A stretch of 64,000 nucleotides of DNA, taken from contig NZ_CP038255.1 in assembly GCF_004564135.1 (NCBI RefSeq), positions 218,501 to 282,500 on the forward strand, given 5' to 3'. Each line of letters begins with the position of its first letter. Position 1 is the first letter of the stretch. Positions 28,166 through 37,715 of the stretch are shown here, piece after piece. The position numbers and the translations under genes were made by a program. This DNA comes from Terasakiella sp. SH-1 (GTDB lineage Bacteria > Pseudomonadota > Alphaproteobacteria > Rhodospirillales > Terasakiellaceae). The notes under the pieces are model-generated. The model was not told the DNA's origin, ran no database searches, and was given only the letters and a program-made list of their open reading frames with translations.

Positions 28166-29082
28166 GTATGCAAAATCCCGGCGTAGCTGCCGTTGAAAAG
28201 AAAGGCTGGTTGGCCGCCCATAAGTGGCTGATCTTGAGACGCTTGTCTCAACTTACTTTTATCGCTGTGTTTTTGGTCGGGCCGTTTACAGGCTTTTGGC
28301 TGGTGAAAGGAACCTTGGCGTCATCTCTGACATTGGATGTGTTGCCATTAACTGATCCTTTCATTTTCCTCCAGTCCTTGGTGGCAGGCCATATGATGGA
28401 AGCAAGTGCCCTCATTGGGGCAGGGATCGTGTTGCTGACCTATTTTGTGGTTGGTGGACGTATCTATTGTTCCTGGGTCTGTCCGATCAATGTGGTTTCT
28501 GATGCTGCTGGTTGGTTGCGTCGTAAACTGGGCTGGAAGAAAACAGGCATCCGTTTAAGCCGGGGAACCGCCCTGTGGGTGACAGGTGGTGTGCTGGTCA
28601 CATCGCTGATCACGGGGACCCTGGCGTGGGAGTTTCTCAATCCGGTGACGATCTTGCATCGTTCTATCGTGTTTGGGGCTTTTGGTACGGTTGGTCTGAT
28701 TGCCTTGCTGATCTTTTTAATTGAACTGGTTGGGGGGGATAACATCTGGAGTTCCCGCCTGTGCCCGGTTGGCGGTTTTTACGCCCTGATTGGGAAAGTC
28801 AGTTTGATCAAGGTCAGTGCGCGCAATCGCAAAGCCTGTAATGACTGTATGGATTGCTATACGGTTTGCCCGGAATCTCATGTCATCTCACCTGCCTTGA
28901 AAGGGGAAAAGGACGAAAAAGGCCCCGTTATCCTGTCTGGTGACTGCACAAATTGTGCACGCTGTATGGATGTCTGTGCCGAAGATGTTTTTGAATTTTC
29001 GCTTCGAACTAAAAATAAATTGGATGATGTCCGTCCTCATGAAAAGTGTGCTGAAAAGAACAGTACAGAGAGGGCGGCATGA
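28162..29082 (+). CDS. napH: quinol dehydrogenase membrane component NapH
   Basis: Integral membrane iron-sulfur protein of the NapGH quinol dehydrogenase. The 306-residue protein has four predicted TM helices (near 28-50, 70-98, 132-155 and 170-192), the cytoplasmic [16 protein letters not shown] motif and two C-terminal 4Fe-4S clusters, [17 protein letters not shown] and [18 protein letters not shown]. The start overlaps the napG stop. The second cluster ends in VCAED rather than the usual VCP, a minor change. Confidence 0.94.
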   Translation: MSMQNPGVAAVEKKGWLAAHKWLILRRLSQLTFIAVFLVGPFTGFWLVKGTLASSLTLDVLPLTDPFIFLQSLVAGHMMEASALIGAGIVLLTYFVVGGRIYCSWVCPINVVSDAAGWLRRKLGWKKTGIRLSRGTALWVTGGVLVTSLITGTLAWEFLNPVTILHRSIVFGAFGTVGLIALLIFLIELVGGDNIWSSRLCPVGGFYALIGKVSLIKVSARNRKACNDCMDCYTVCPESHVISPALKGEKDEKGPVILSGDCTNCARCMDVCAEDVFEFSLRTKNKLDDVRPHEKCAEKNSTERAA

Positions 29083-29096
29083 GACTTGAAGGAGAT

Positions 29097-29531
29097 ATGA
29101 CTGTGAAACGAGTCCTAATCCCTGTTGTCTGCTTATTTGCTGCGGTATTTATGATGATGAATGCAGCAAGTGCAGAAAGCGTTAAATCCTTGCGTGGGCA
29201 AGTTGACATTGAAACGACAAATACTGCAGCCCCTGTGACGCAGGTGGTTGAAGGTCAACGCCAGCCGCAAAACTACCGTCAGCAACCCCCGCTGATCCCG
29301 CATAAGATTGAGAAATACCAGATCAATCTGAAAGTCAATCAGTGCATGCGTTGTCATAACTGGCAGTATGCGGCCAAGGAAGGTGCGCCCAAGATCAGTG
29401 AAACTCACTATCTGGACACCCGTACAGGCCAACCGATGGACGATGTGGTACCGGGGCGCTGGTTCTGTACACAATGTCACGTACCGCAAGTGGATGCCAA
29501 GCCGCTGGTGGAAAATACTTTCTCACAATAA
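29097..29531 (+). CDS. napB: periplasmic nitrate reductase diheme cytochrome c subunit NapB
   Basis: Diheme cytochrome c that donates electrons to NapA. It has a cleavable signal peptide (MKRVLIPV... to NAASAES) and two heme-binding motifs, CMRCH and CTQCH, about 45 residues apart, the family arrangement. The start is ambiguous: ATG 29079 overlaps the napH stop, ATG 29097 lies 2 nt after AAGGAG, and GTG 29103 has the best spacing (8 nt). All keep the same mature protein. The next gene, napC, begins 18 bp downstream. Confidence 0.94.
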   Translation: MTVKRVLIPVVCLFAAVFMMMNAASAESVKSLRGQVDIETTNTAAPVTQVVEGQRQPQNYRQQPPLIPHKIEKYQINLKVNQCMRCHNWQYAAKEGAPKISETHYLDTRTGQPMDDVVPGRWFCTQCHVPQVDAKPLVENTFSQ

Positions 29532-29549
29532 GGCCAAGGGGAACTTGTT

Positions 29550-30170
29550 ATGAGTGAACTTAAAGAAAAAGGCGGCTTGTTTAACCGCATCTGGGCCTTG
29601 TTAAACAGGCCCAGTAAAAAGACCTCGGCAGGTAAGCTGCTGTTGGTTGGTTTGGTTGCCGGTATTGTTTTCTGGGGCGGGTTTAACTGGTCTTTGGAAC
29701 TGACGAATACGGAAAGTTTCTGTATTTCCTGTCATGAAATGGAACAGAACCCTTATCGTGAATATGTGGGAACTGTGCATGATGCCAACGCCTCTGGCGT
29801 GCGTGCGACATGCCCGGATTGTCACGTGCCGCGTCCCTGGATTTACAAAATCCAACGTAAAATTCAGGCTTCAAACGAGCTGTGGCATAAAATGCTGGGC
29901 ACGATTGATACGCGTGAAAAATACGAAGACCAACGCCTGAAAATGGCGACACGGGAATGGAAACGGATGAAAGCATCTGATTCTCGTGAATGTCGGAACT
30001 GCCATAACTTTATGTCTATGGACGTATCCAAACAAAACCGCCGTGCGCGCAATCGCCACCTTGAAGCACAAGAAGACGGGAAGACCTGTATTGATTGTCA
30101 CAAAGGCATTGCCCACGAACTGCCAGCCGGGGCTTTCACGGCTGAACAGGAACTGGAAAACGCCCATTAA
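29550..30170 (+). CDS. napC: tetraheme cytochrome c NapC/NirT family
   Basis: Membrane-anchored tetraheme cytochrome that oxidises quinol and feeds NapB/NapA. The 206-residue protein has an N-terminal anchor (about 30-50, LLLVGLVAGIVFWGGF) and four CxxCH motifs: CISCHEM, CPDCHV, CRNCHNF and CIDCHKG. It is the last gene of the operon and is followed by a strong terminator. The presence of both NapC and NapGH gives two quinol-oxidising routes into one reductase, as in E. coli. Confidence 0.96.
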   Translation: MSELKEKGGLFNRIWALLNRPSKKTSAGKLLLVGLVAGIVFWGGFNWSLELTNTESFCISCHEMEQNPYREYVGTVHDANASGVRATCPDCHVPRPWIYKIQRKIQASNELWHKMLGTIDTREKYEDQRLKMATREWKRMKASDSRECRNCHNFMSMDVSKQNRRARNRHLEAQEDGKTCIDCHKGIAHELPAGAFTAEQELENAH

Positions 30171-30192
30171 GGTGTGAACCGGATAGAGGGTG

Positions 30193-30227
30193 GACCAGGA
30201 CAATCCTTACCCCTTCCAAATCCTGGT
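30193..30227. other. small hairpin after napC
   Basis: ACCAGGA and TCCTGGT form a 7-bp stem in the napC 3' untranslated region, just before the main terminator. It may protect the mRNA end or be part of a double terminator. Confidence 0.45.
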
Positions 30228-30236
30228 CAACCTCTT

Positions 30237-30292
30237 AACCGACCCTCCCGCCCTTTACGTTATAAAAGGGGAGGGTCGGTTTCTTTTTTGCT
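30237..30292 (+). terminator. rho-independent terminator of the nap operon
   Basis: A long stem AACCGACCCTCCC... pairing with ...GGGAGGGTCGGTT, followed by a T-rich run, lies 67 bp after the napC stop. Confidence 0.92.
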
Positions 30293-30394
30293 GTAAAAAA
30301 TGCCCTAAGAGGGCTATATCCATTGTCAACACCCACAGACAAACGACCGTCATTCCGGCTATGTGAATGACATGTGAAGATAGATGGATATAAC

Positions 30395-33379
30395 ATGATC
30401 CCCGTTTTGACCCCTGATCGTGGCCTTGATGATGTCACGGCCCGTTTCTTAAAAGCTCTGGAAAGTTCTCCGTTTCAAGGAGAGATCAAGGCGGACTATC
30501 CCACCCGTTTGCTCAGTGCAACAGATAACAGCGTCTATCAGGTCATGCCCCAAGCCGTGGTTTATCCAGTTTGTGCAGAAGACCTCAACGTGGTGGCGGA
30601 ACTGGGTGCGAAAGAAGAATTTCGCAGTCTTTCCTTTGCCCCGCGCGGCGGTGGGACAGGGACAAATGGCCAGTCACTGAACCGGGGCGTGGTGGTTGAT
30701 ACGTCCAAACACCTTAATAACATTCTTGATTTTGATGCGGACAAGCAATTGGTCACGATTCAGCCCGGTGTCGTGCTGGATCAGCTCAATGCGTTTTTGA
30801 AAGAACGCGGTTTCTTTTTCCCGCCAGCTGTTTCCACATCTTCACGCGCCACATTAGGCGGCATGACTGGGACCGATGCATCGGGGAAAGGTTCACGCAT
30901 TTACGGCAAGACGTCGGATTATATCGAAGAGATGGATGTGGTCTTAAGTGGGGGGCAAACATGGACGTCCAAACCCTTAAGTGCCGATGAGATGAAAGAG
31001 GTGATGGAACGTGACGATATTATTGGGGATATCCACCGCCAGACCTATACTTCCATCGTTGAAAATGAAGAGCTGATCGAACAGACTTTCCCGAAAATGA
31101 ACCGGGGCCTGACAGGCTATAACCTGCAACATGCGCTGGATAATAACGGTACCTTTAACCTGTCTTATCTGCTGGCGGGTTCAGAAGGCTCTTTGTGCTT
31201 TACGCAAAAACTGACGTTCCGTGTGATCCCGCTGCCCTCTCATAAAGGCTTGGTGACGGTGCGCTATTCCACCTTTAACCAAGCGTTGGAAGGGGTGCAG
31301 TTGATCTTGCAGGCTGATCCGGCGGCGGTCGAAGTGGTGGATGATAAAATCATGACCATGGCCCAGCAGGATATCATCTGGACGCAAGTCGGCGATATGC
31401 TGGGTGGGGAAGAGGGTGAGCCCCCGGTCATGGGCATGAACTTTGTGGAATTCGTTGGCAATTCTAAAGATGAAGTGGATGCCCAGATCAAGAAGCTTGA
31501 AAAGCTGCTCGATGATGCCTTGGAACTGGATGGTCAAGCCACAGGCTGGCGTGCCACATCGGATGGGGCACAAATCTCAGCCCTGTGGGAAATGCGCAAA
31601 AAATCAGTGGGCTTGCTTGGGGCGTTACAAGGCAAACGCCGCGCTCTTCCGTTTGTAGAAGATACCGCCGTTCCACCGGGAAATCTGGCACCTTATATTC
31701 GGGAATTTCGTGAATTGCTGGATGGGCATGGGGTGGATTATGGCATGTTCGGTCACGCCGATGTGGGCTGCTTGCACGTGCGTCCAACCCTAGATTTGAC
31801 CGATGTGATGGATGAACCCAAGCTGCGTGAAATTTCTGACGGGGTGGCAGACCTGACCAAGAAATATGATGGCTTGTTGTGGGGTGAACATGGCAAGGGT
31901 TTTCGTGGCGAATATTCCCCGAAGTTTTTTGGCCCGGAACTCTATGACGAGCTGCGCAAAATCAAGTCTGCCTTTGATCCTCATAACCTGTTTAATCCGG
32001 GCAAAATCGCGACACCCTATACCATGCCAGAGGTCGAGCTGATTGCCATTGATGAAGCCCAATTGCGTGGGCAAGTGGATCGCACGTTGGATGAAGACTT
32101 AAAAGCGGCTTATCCCAAGGCGACCTTGTGTAACGGTAATGGGGCGTGCTTTACATGGGATGCGTTTGATCCCATGTGTCCAAGCTACAAGGCAACGCGT
32201 GATCGGGTGCAATCACCCAAAGGGCGTGCGGGCTTGTTGCGGGAATGGTTGCGTTTGCGTTCCATCGTTGAAAAAGATGGAAGCGGTGAAGGCAAAGATT
32301 TCAGCCAGGATGTTTATGAGGCCATGAAGACCTGCCTGTCATGTAAGACATGTGCGACCCAGTGTCCGGTCAAGGTGGATATTCCGGAAATGAAGGCCCA
32401 GTTCCTGGAAGCCTATCATGAACGTTATGATCGCCCCAAGCGTGATGAATTGGTGGCAAAACTGGAAGAACTTGCCCCTTTGACGCAAAAATTTGCTGGA
32501 CTGACGAATTTTTTCCAGTCCTTGGGCCCGGTGAAATCGGTGATGAAAAATGGCTTTGGGCTGGTGGATCTGCCCAAGGTGAGTTCTTCAACAGTTGCCA
32601 GCGGTTTACAGCAACGTGATGCCCCGGCCTTTGATTTGGACGCCATGAAAGCCTTGCGTTTGGATGAAAAAGCCAAGTCGGTCATTTTGGTGCAAGATAC
32701 CTTTACCACACATTATGATGTGGATGTTGTGCTGGCTCATTATGATCTGTTGGTTGGGTTGGGGTATCAGGTGTTTGTGGCGCCTTATCGTCCCAATGGC
32801 AAGCCGCTGCATGTGAAAGGCTTCTTGAAAGAATTTGATCAGCTGGCTGCAGATAATGATGGCTATTACGCCAAACTGGCAGAAACTGAAATTGACATGG
32901 TCGGGATTGAGGCCGCTGTGACCTTGATGTTCCGTCAGGAATATAACCAGCGTCTGGACAATCGCCCGGATTATACCATTCATCAGTTCCATGAATGGCT
33001 GCATGACAAATTGTCATCTGGCAAGGTGACTGTGCCTGAGGTTTCAACCTCACAAAGTTATACCTTGTTTGCCCATTGTACGGAAAAAACATCCCTGCCG
33101 CAGACCCCCAGCCAGTGGAACGATATTTTTACCGCTTTTAACCAATCTTTGAGTTTGGAAAAAACAGGCTGTTGCGGGATGGCAGGCATGTTCGGCCATG
33201 AGGCGGAAAATGAGGCCATGTCGAAAAAGCTTTATGACATGAGCTGGAAAGACAAGGCGGTCAAGGCCGGGGCAGATCGTATGCTGGTAACAGGTTTTTC
33301 CTGTCGCTGTCAGACCAAACGCTATGGTGATTTCAAACCGCGTCACCCGGTAGAAGTCTTGGTGGAATTGTTGAAGTAA
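30395..33379 (+). CDS. ydiJ: YdiJ-like FAD-linked dehydrogenase with Fe-S and CCG domains
   Basis: A very large (994 aa) single-chain dehydrogenase of the GlcD/LldD-FeS type. From N to C: an FAD-binding PCMH domain with PRGGGTGTNGQSLNRGVVVD (about 85-110) and ATLGGMTGTDASGKGSRIYG, an FAD-oxidase C-terminal domain with the GHADVGCLHVRP motif, a 4Fe-4S region with CLSCKTCATQCPVKVDIP and a C-terminal CCG domain with KTGCCGMAGMFGHE. The same order occurs in E. coli YdiJ, reported as a D-2-hydroxyglutarate dehydrogenase; other 2-hydroxyacids remain possible. ATG 30395 (MIPVLTPDRG) matches the YdiJ N-terminus; GTG 30374 is less likely. It stands alone downstream of nap. Confidence 0.9.
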   Translation: MIPVLTPDRGLDDVTARFLKALESSPFQGEIKADYPTRLLSATDNSVYQVMPQAVVYPVCAEDLNVVAELGAKEEFRSLSFAPRGGGTGTNGQSLNRGVVVDTSKHLNNILDFDADKQLVTIQPGVVLDQLNAFLKERGFFFPPAVSTSSRATLGGMTGTDASGKGSRIYGKTSDYIEEMDVVLSGGQTWTSKPLSADEMKEVMERDDIIGDIHRQTYTSIVENEELIEQTFPKMNRGLTGYNLQHALDNNGTFNLSYLLAGSEGSLCFTQKLTFRVIPLPSHKGLVTVRYSTFNQALEGVQLILQADPAAVEVVDDKIMTMAQQDIIWTQVGDMLGGEEGEPPVMGMNFVEFVGNSKDEVDAQIKKLEKLLDDALELDGQATGWRATSDGAQISALWEMRKKSVGLLGALQGKRRALPFVEDTAVPPGNLAPYIREFRELLDGHGVDYGMFGHADVGCLHVRPTLDLTDVMDEPKLREISDGVADLTKKYDGLLWGEHGKGFRGEYSPKFFGPELYDELRKIKSAFDPHNLFNPGKIATPYTMPEVELIAIDEAQLRGQVDRTLDEDLKAAYPKATLCNGNGACFTWDAFDPMCPSYKATRDRVQSPKGRAGLLREWLRLRSIVEKDGSGEGKDFSQDVYEAMKTCLSCKTCATQCPVKVDIPEMKAQFLEAYHERYDRPKRDELVAKLEELAPLTQKFAGLTNFFQSLGPVKSVMKNGFGLVDLPKVSSSTVASGLQQRDAPAFDLDAMKALRLDEKAKSVILVQDTFTTHYDVDVVLAHYDLLVGLGYQVFVAPYRPNGKPLHVKGFLKEFDQLAADNDGYYAKLAETEIDMVGIEAAVTLMFRQEYNQRLDNRPDYTIHQFHEWLHDKLSSGKVTVPEVSTSQSYTLFAHCTEKTSLPQTPSQWNDIFTAFNQSLSLEKTGCCGMAGMFGHEAENEAMSKKLYDMSWKDKAVKAGADRMLVTGFSCRCQTKRYGDFKPRHPVEVLVELLK

Positions 33380-33384
33380 GTGGT

Positions 33385-33452
33385 GTCATCCCCGACTTTG
33401 ATCGGGGATCTTTTCCCCATGAGATAAAGGTCCCCGCTTGCGCGAGGACGAC
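33385..33452. repeat. double-hairpin palindromic repeat, copy 4
   Basis: About 68 bp from GTCATCCCCGA to GCGAGGACGAC, in the opposite orientation to copies 1 and 2. It sits between the convergent dehydrogenase and PAS-protein genes. Confidence 0.82.
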
Positions 33453-33464
33453 AGCTTTGGGTCT

Positions 33465-34475
33465 TTAAACCTCATCCTCAATATGGCGGGATACTTCGCC
33501 ATAGAGATTGACATATCCGGCATCCAGAACAGGGATGGCGCGAAAGGTGATGAGGGTGGCGTCGTTACAGCGGATATCACCAAAGACTTCCTTGCTCTCA
33601 TAAAAAGCTTTGCGCACCAGTTCAGCCAAAGCCGGGGCGACGAACTCTTTACTGTCATCGCCAAATAATGCCGTTTGGTTCTTCGCCGCCACATTGGCAT
33701 ATAGGACCTTGCGGTTTACGGAACATCGCAACAATGCATAAGGTGTTTCGTGTAGGAAACGGGCCTGAAAATCAGATGCGGCCTTGGCTTCACTGATTTC
33801 TACTCGTAAGGCTTCGATTTGTTTGGCAAGCAGGGCGTTGTCATCATCTTTCTGGGTCAGTTCCTGTGCAATCGGTGTGCTGGCGAACTTACCGCTGTTG
33901 CTTTTCAGAAACTCTTGCAGGCGTTGTTGCGGACGGACGTGGAAGATAGCATAAAGCCATAGGCTGGTGAGCCCGAGAAGGAGGGAGATAATCGGTGCAA
34001 CCACCCAGTTTAAAAGACTTCCCCAAAACGGATGGGCCATCAAATGCCCCCCGTTCAATCGCAGGATAAGCCAGTCAAAGGCCAGCCCGTCTTGCAGGCG
34101 CAAGGCAATATCCAGTTTTGTTTTGTTTTGGTCCCATTGGGTCAGTTGGAGGTGTGTCGTGCGTGGTGGTGGGAAATTATCACGGGTTTCCCCGACACTT
34201 AAGGGAATATCTTTTGCTTGTTGCAGCTTGACCCCTAAAACGGCATCGACATTAAGCAGGTCATTGACCTTGAGCAGGATATCATCCGCTTCACCGCCAC
34301 TGCTAAGCGCCGTAGAAGCCAACGTGCGGGCAAAGGTGGTGAGGGTGGTTTCACGCAACTGTTCTTCTTGATGGCGCAACAAGCTGCCCAGTGCGACCAG
34401 CAAGATAAAGCTCAGCCCCATGATGATCCATGTGGCTTTACGTGCGTTCTTGGATTGCCATGCAAGTTTGATCAT
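33465..34475 (-). CDS. membrane-anchored PAS-domain protein without output domain
   Basis: A 336-residue protein of sensor-kinase-like build that stops after the sensory part. TM1 is at about 15-34 (IIMGLSFILLVALGSLL), a periplasmic region of about 110 residues follows, TM2 is at about 152-175 (VVAPIISLLLGLTSLWLYAI), then a cytoplasmic coiled coil (about 205-240) and a PAS-like domain (about 240-330) with FLHETPYALLRCSVNRKVLYAN. There is no HisKA, GGDEF, EAL or MCP domain after it, and the stop is followed by a repeat element. It may be a truncated sensor or a signalling adaptor. Nothing adjacent supplies an output. Confidence 0.7.
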   Translation of the reverse strand: MIKLAWQSKNARKATWIIMGLSFILLVALGSLLRHQEEQLRETTLTTFARTLASTALSSGGEADDILLKVNDLLNVDAVLGVKLQQAKDIPLSVGETRDNFPPPRTTHLQLTQWDQNKTKLDIALRLQDGLAFDWLILRLNGGHLMAHPFWGSLLNWVVAPIISLLLGLTSLWLYAIFHVRPQQRLQEFLKSNSGKFASTPIAQELTQKDDDNALLAKQIEALRVEISEAKAASDFQARFLHETPYALLRCSVNRKVLYANVAAKNQTALFGDDSKEFVAPALAELVRKAFYESKEVFGDIRCNDATLITFRAIPVLDAGYVNLYGEVSRHIEDEV

Positions 34476-34507
34476 TGGGGAAGCCTTTTGTTACTCAGGT
34501 CCGCGAG

Positions 34508-35041
34508 TTAGAACTTAAAACCAATGCGAATGCCCAATGTATCCATGCCTTCATTGGGACTTGCCAGCCAGGCGTTGGAAACATGATCAAAGAATAATGA
34601 GACATTGGTTGTTTCTGTGATGTGATAGCCAAGTTCGATTGGGAAATGGAACAGAACCTTGGAACCAAGAGCTTTGCGCTTCACATTGGTCAGTTTTTTA
34701 TTTCCGTTATGGACAGCGCCGCCAACCCCAAGGGCAAAATAAAAATCATCGGCGAATTCCTTTTGCCAACGTGCATCCAGATATGCTTTGGATGTATCGC
34801 CTTGTGAATTTACAGACAGGCCGATGGCTGGGCTCATGGTGCCACCCCAAAAGTTCAGGTCATGGTTTAAAATGACTTCGCCATTGATATCCAGACCACC
34901 TTCGCGGTTAAAGCCACTCCACAAATTATCCGTATCATGATCAAGCAGGCCGAGCTTGACCTCTTTGATCATATCGGCCTGTGCAGGGTTGTTTGTTCCG
35001 ATGAAAAGAAGGGCGCTTAAGGCAAAAAGAATGCGTTTCAT
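34508..35041 (-). CDS. PagL-like lipid A 3-O-deacylase family outer-membrane protein
   Basis: A 177-residue outer-membrane beta-barrel with a signal peptide (MKRILFALSALLFIGTNNPAQA) and a C-terminal Phe. The catalytic signature of PagL/acyloxyacyl hydrolase is visible: H153 and S155 in FFDHVSNAW, and E164 in SPNEGMD, matching the His-Ser-Glu triad. Members remove the 3-O acyl chain from lipid A and alter membrane and immune properties. It follows a small secreted Cys-rich protein gene by 11 bp and is likely co-transcribed with it. Family is likely; activity is inferred from the triad. Confidence 0.82.
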   Translation of the reverse strand: MKRILFALSALLFIGTNNPAQADMIKEVKLGLLDHDTDNLWSGFNREGGLDINGEVILNHDLNFWGGTMSPAIGLSVNSQGDTSKAYLDARWQKEFADDFYFALGVGGAVHNGNKKLTNVKRKALGSKVLFHFPIELGYHITETTNVSLFFDHVSNAWLASPNEGMDTLGIRIGFKF

Positions 35042-35052
35042 GAAAAGGAACC

Positions 35053-35346
35053 TTATTTACTGCAACTACTCAAAGCTTGTGTCACCGCTGCGGCAGTCAT
35101 GACACTGGTTTGATTAAAAGACAGTTTAGCGTCATTGGCAAGAAATGTCGCAAGGGCTGCGGGTGCAACAGTTTGCATGACGTGTTTGAGCGCACAATTA
35201 CACAGCGGTTCTGAATTGGATTTTGCTCCTGTGCACCAACTGGTGAATTGTTGTTGCTGTGCATCGCTATAGGCTTCTACTGCCAAAGCGCTGGTGATAT
35301 TCAGACAAAAAAAGCTGACGATCAGTGCAAGTGTGAGTTTTTTCAT
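35053..35346 (-). CDS. small secreted cysteine-containing protein
   Basis: A 97-residue protein of unknown function with a clear signal peptide (MKKLTLALIVSFFCLNITSALA). The mature part is about 75 residues with four cysteines (SWCTG, PLCNCA and SSCSK), which could form two disulfides in the periplasm. It is mostly helical in pattern with an alanine-rich middle. It is immediately upstream of the PagL-like gene. I did not recognise a family. Confidence 0.72.
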   Translation of the reverse strand: MKKLTLALIVSFFCLNITSALAVEAYSDAQQQQFTSWCTGAKSNSEPLCNCALKHVMQTVAPAALATFLANDAKLSFNQTSVMTAAAVTQALSSCSK

Positions 35347-35468
35347 GGCCTATCTATTCCTTTTTTTCGTGATGACCTAGATCAACGAGCATCTAATTCT
35401 TACATGGTATAGTCAGAATACAGTAAAAGAAAAACACTATCCACTGAATAGGGATAGGGAGGTGTGCC

Positions 35469-35879
35469 ATGAAATATCTCAGCGCTGACAGTGTCTTTTA
35501 CATTATTGTCAAGGCACGTGAATTTGATGTGAAGGTTGCCCCGGAAGGGCTGGACCGCGAGTCTGATTCTGTCGATGATGGTTGTGTGGAAATTCTGGAA
35601 GATTATGCCGACGATCCCACCGAAGACGAACTTCACGAGGCGCTTGCCAATCTTAATCAAGACCAGCTTCATGAATTGGTTGCTCTGGTCTGGCTGGGCC
35701 GGGGAACCTATTCCAAAGACGAGTGGGAAGAGGCGGTGAAAGAGGCCCAACAGGCGGACCCTACATCCAAATCCACCCCTGAATATCTGATGGGAACCCC
35801 CCTTCTGTCAGATTATCTGGAAGAAGGTCTGGCAGAAATGGGGGTATCCCTTGAAGAGTTTGAAGTCGGACGCTTATAG
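35469..35879 (+). CDS. DUF3775 protein
   Basis: A 136-residue, strongly acidic protein matching the DUF3775 family, known mainly from alphaproteobacteria. Seen: an N-terminal LSADSVFYIIVKAREFDVK, a central LEDYADDPTEDELHEAL and HELVALVWLGRGTYSKDEW, and a C-terminal helix ending near FEVGRL. The ATG follows AGGGAGG. No enzyme motif is visible; function is unknown. It is convergent with the chemoreceptor, 9 bp apart. Confidence 0.85.
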   Translation: MKYLSADSVFYIIVKAREFDVKVAPEGLDRESDSVDDGCVEILEDYADDPTEDELHEALANLNQDQLHELVALVWLGRGTYSKDEWEEAVKEAQQADPTSKSTPEYLMGTPLLSDYLEEGLAEMGVSLEEFEVGRL

Positions 35880-35888
35880 CATTTGTGA

Positions 35889-37574
35889 TTAGGCTGACTT
35901 CACATCAGAGAGGAAGCTTTCTACAATCTTGCGCAAGGACACAGACTGGTCATTGAGCATGGAAGACGCATTTAGCACTTCTTTTGAGGCTTGGCCCGTA
36001 TTATTGGCCGCCTGGTTCACCTCAATGATGTTCTGGTTCACCTCCGATGTGCCTTGGGCGGCCTGTTCGATATTGCGTGAAATTTCAGACGTGGCAGCAC
36101 TTTGTTCTTCCACCGCAGCGGCCACGGCAGAGGCGATATTGTTCATATCTCCAATGACCTGGTTAATTTCATTGATGGCTTCAACCGTATCCAGACTGAC
36201 AGACTGAATGGCACGGACCTGAGCGTTGATTTCTTCGGTTGCCCGGCCTGTTTGTGCAGCCAGTGATTTGACTTCATTGGCAACAACGGCAAACCCTTTG
36301 CCCGCTTCACCTGCGCGTGCTGCCTCGATGGTGGCGTTGAGGGCCAGCATGTTGGTTTGTTCGGCAATATCACCAATCAGAGCGGATGCAGAACTAATCC
36401 GGCTGGCTGTTTCAGACAGGCTGTTGACCGTTGCCTGACTTTCCTGCGCTTTTTGGGCGGCAGTCTGGGCAATCTCGGTGGAGGTTTGGACTTGTTGACC
36501 CACTTCGCGAATAGAGGCTGTGAGTTCTTCCGAAGCGGCGGCAACGGTTTGAACATTGTTGGATGTTTCTTCAGAGGCCCCGGCAACAATTGTTGCCTGT
36601 GTACTGGTCTGTTCTGCCGTTGCCGACATCCCGTGGGCAGTACTATCCAGTTGGTTGGCCGCAGAAGAAACAGAATTCAGAGCGGCGTTAATACCTGTGT
36701 CAAAGTCAGACGCCAGTTCTTCGATTAGGCGGGCACGTTTTTTCTGAGCTTCTTCAGTTGCACGTTGTTGCGCGGCCATTTTTTCATTTTCAATAAGGCG
36801 GGCACGGAAATATTCAACTTCCTTGGCCATATTACCAATGGCGTCTTTGCGCTCTTGTAAAGGGGTTTCGTGGGTCGTATCCCCATTGGATAAGGCTTGC
36901 ATTGTATTGGCAATGGTCAAGATGCTTTGGCGGATATCACGTGAAATAAAGAAGGCAACGATCAGGATAATCAATGTAATGGCAACAAAGATTTCAATTT
37001 CCTGAATGGCAATGTCCCAAAAAGCAACATCAACATCATCCATATAAATCCCTGTTCCGATGACCCAGCCCCAGGGTTCAAACAGTTTTACATAGGCAAG
37101 TTTGGCAATCGGGGTGTCATTGCCGGGTTTGGGCCAGTGGTACGAAACAAAACCTTCGCCCTTGTTTTTTGCTGTTTTAACAATCTCGCCATAAACGCGC
37201 ACGCCATTTGGGTCTTCAAATTTTTCAAGGTTTTTACCACTGAGGGAAGGCTTGATTGGATGAGTGATGACCACATGGTTCAAATCGTTAATCCAGAAAT
37301 AGTCTCCATCGCCATAGCGCATGGACAAGACAATTTCCTTGGCTTCATTTTGTGCTTCCAGAAGCGTTAAGTGCCCCGTATCCACTTCATGTTGCAGGCT
37401 TTTAAAAACACTGTGAACGGTTTGCACGAGATTGCGTGTTTGATTTTCGCGATCTTCATGAAGGGAGTTGTTAAGAGCATATAACCCCAAAGAGGCTGTG
37501 GCGAGCAGCCCAAGGATAGAAAGCAGAACGATAATGCTCAGCTTTGTGCTGATTTTTATATTGCCAAGAGACAT
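35889..37574 (-). CDS. methyl-accepting chemotaxis protein with Cache domain
   Basis: A 561-residue chemoreceptor. TM1 is at about 10-32; the periplasmic region (about 35-195) is a single Cache-2 domain with [30 protein letters not shown] and [13 protein letters not shown], a fold that binds small organic acids. TM2 (about 200-220) is followed by HAMP and the MCP signalling domain with [18 protein letters not shown] and a long hairpin helix. ATG 37574 (MSLGNIKIS) is chosen over upstream in-frame starts because of the AGGAA site. No CheW-binding anomalies were noticed. The ligand is unknown; no che genes are nearby. Confidence 0.95.
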   Translation of the reverse strand: MSLGNIKISTKLSIIVLLSILGLLATASLGLYALNNSLHEDRENQTRNLVQTVHSVFKSLQHEVDTGHLTLLEAQNEAKEIVLSMRYGDGDYFWINDLNHVVITHPIKPSLSGKNLEKFEDPNGVRVYGEIVKTAKNKGEGFVSYHWPKPGNDTPIAKLAYVKLFEPWGWVIGTGIYMDDVDVAFWDIAIQEIEIFVAITLIILIVAFFISRDIRQSILTIANTMQALSNGDTTHETPLQERKDAIGNMAKEVEYFRARLIENEKMAAQQRATEEAQKKRARLIEELASDFDTGINAALNSVSSAANQLDSTAHGMSATAEQTSTQATIVAGASEETSNNVQTVAAASEELTASIREVGQQVQTSTEIAQTAAQKAQESQATVNSLSETASRISSASALIGDIAEQTNMLALNATIEAARAGEAGKGFAVVANEVKSLAAQTGRATEEINAQVRAIQSVSLDTVEAINEINQVIGDMNNIASAVAAAVEEQSAATSEISRNIEQAAQGTSEVNQNIIEVNQAANNTGQASKEVLNASSMLNDQSVSLRKIVESFLSDVKSA

Positions 37575-37715
37575 TGCACGATTCCTAATATAGCACGATT
37601 TGATGCTTACACGTGTAAGCATCTTTTTTCATTATAGGGGGGATTTATGCAATGTATGTGACTTACTTCACCAAAGCAACGAATAATAGGTGTAATTTTA
37701 TCAAAAGTTGAAGGC

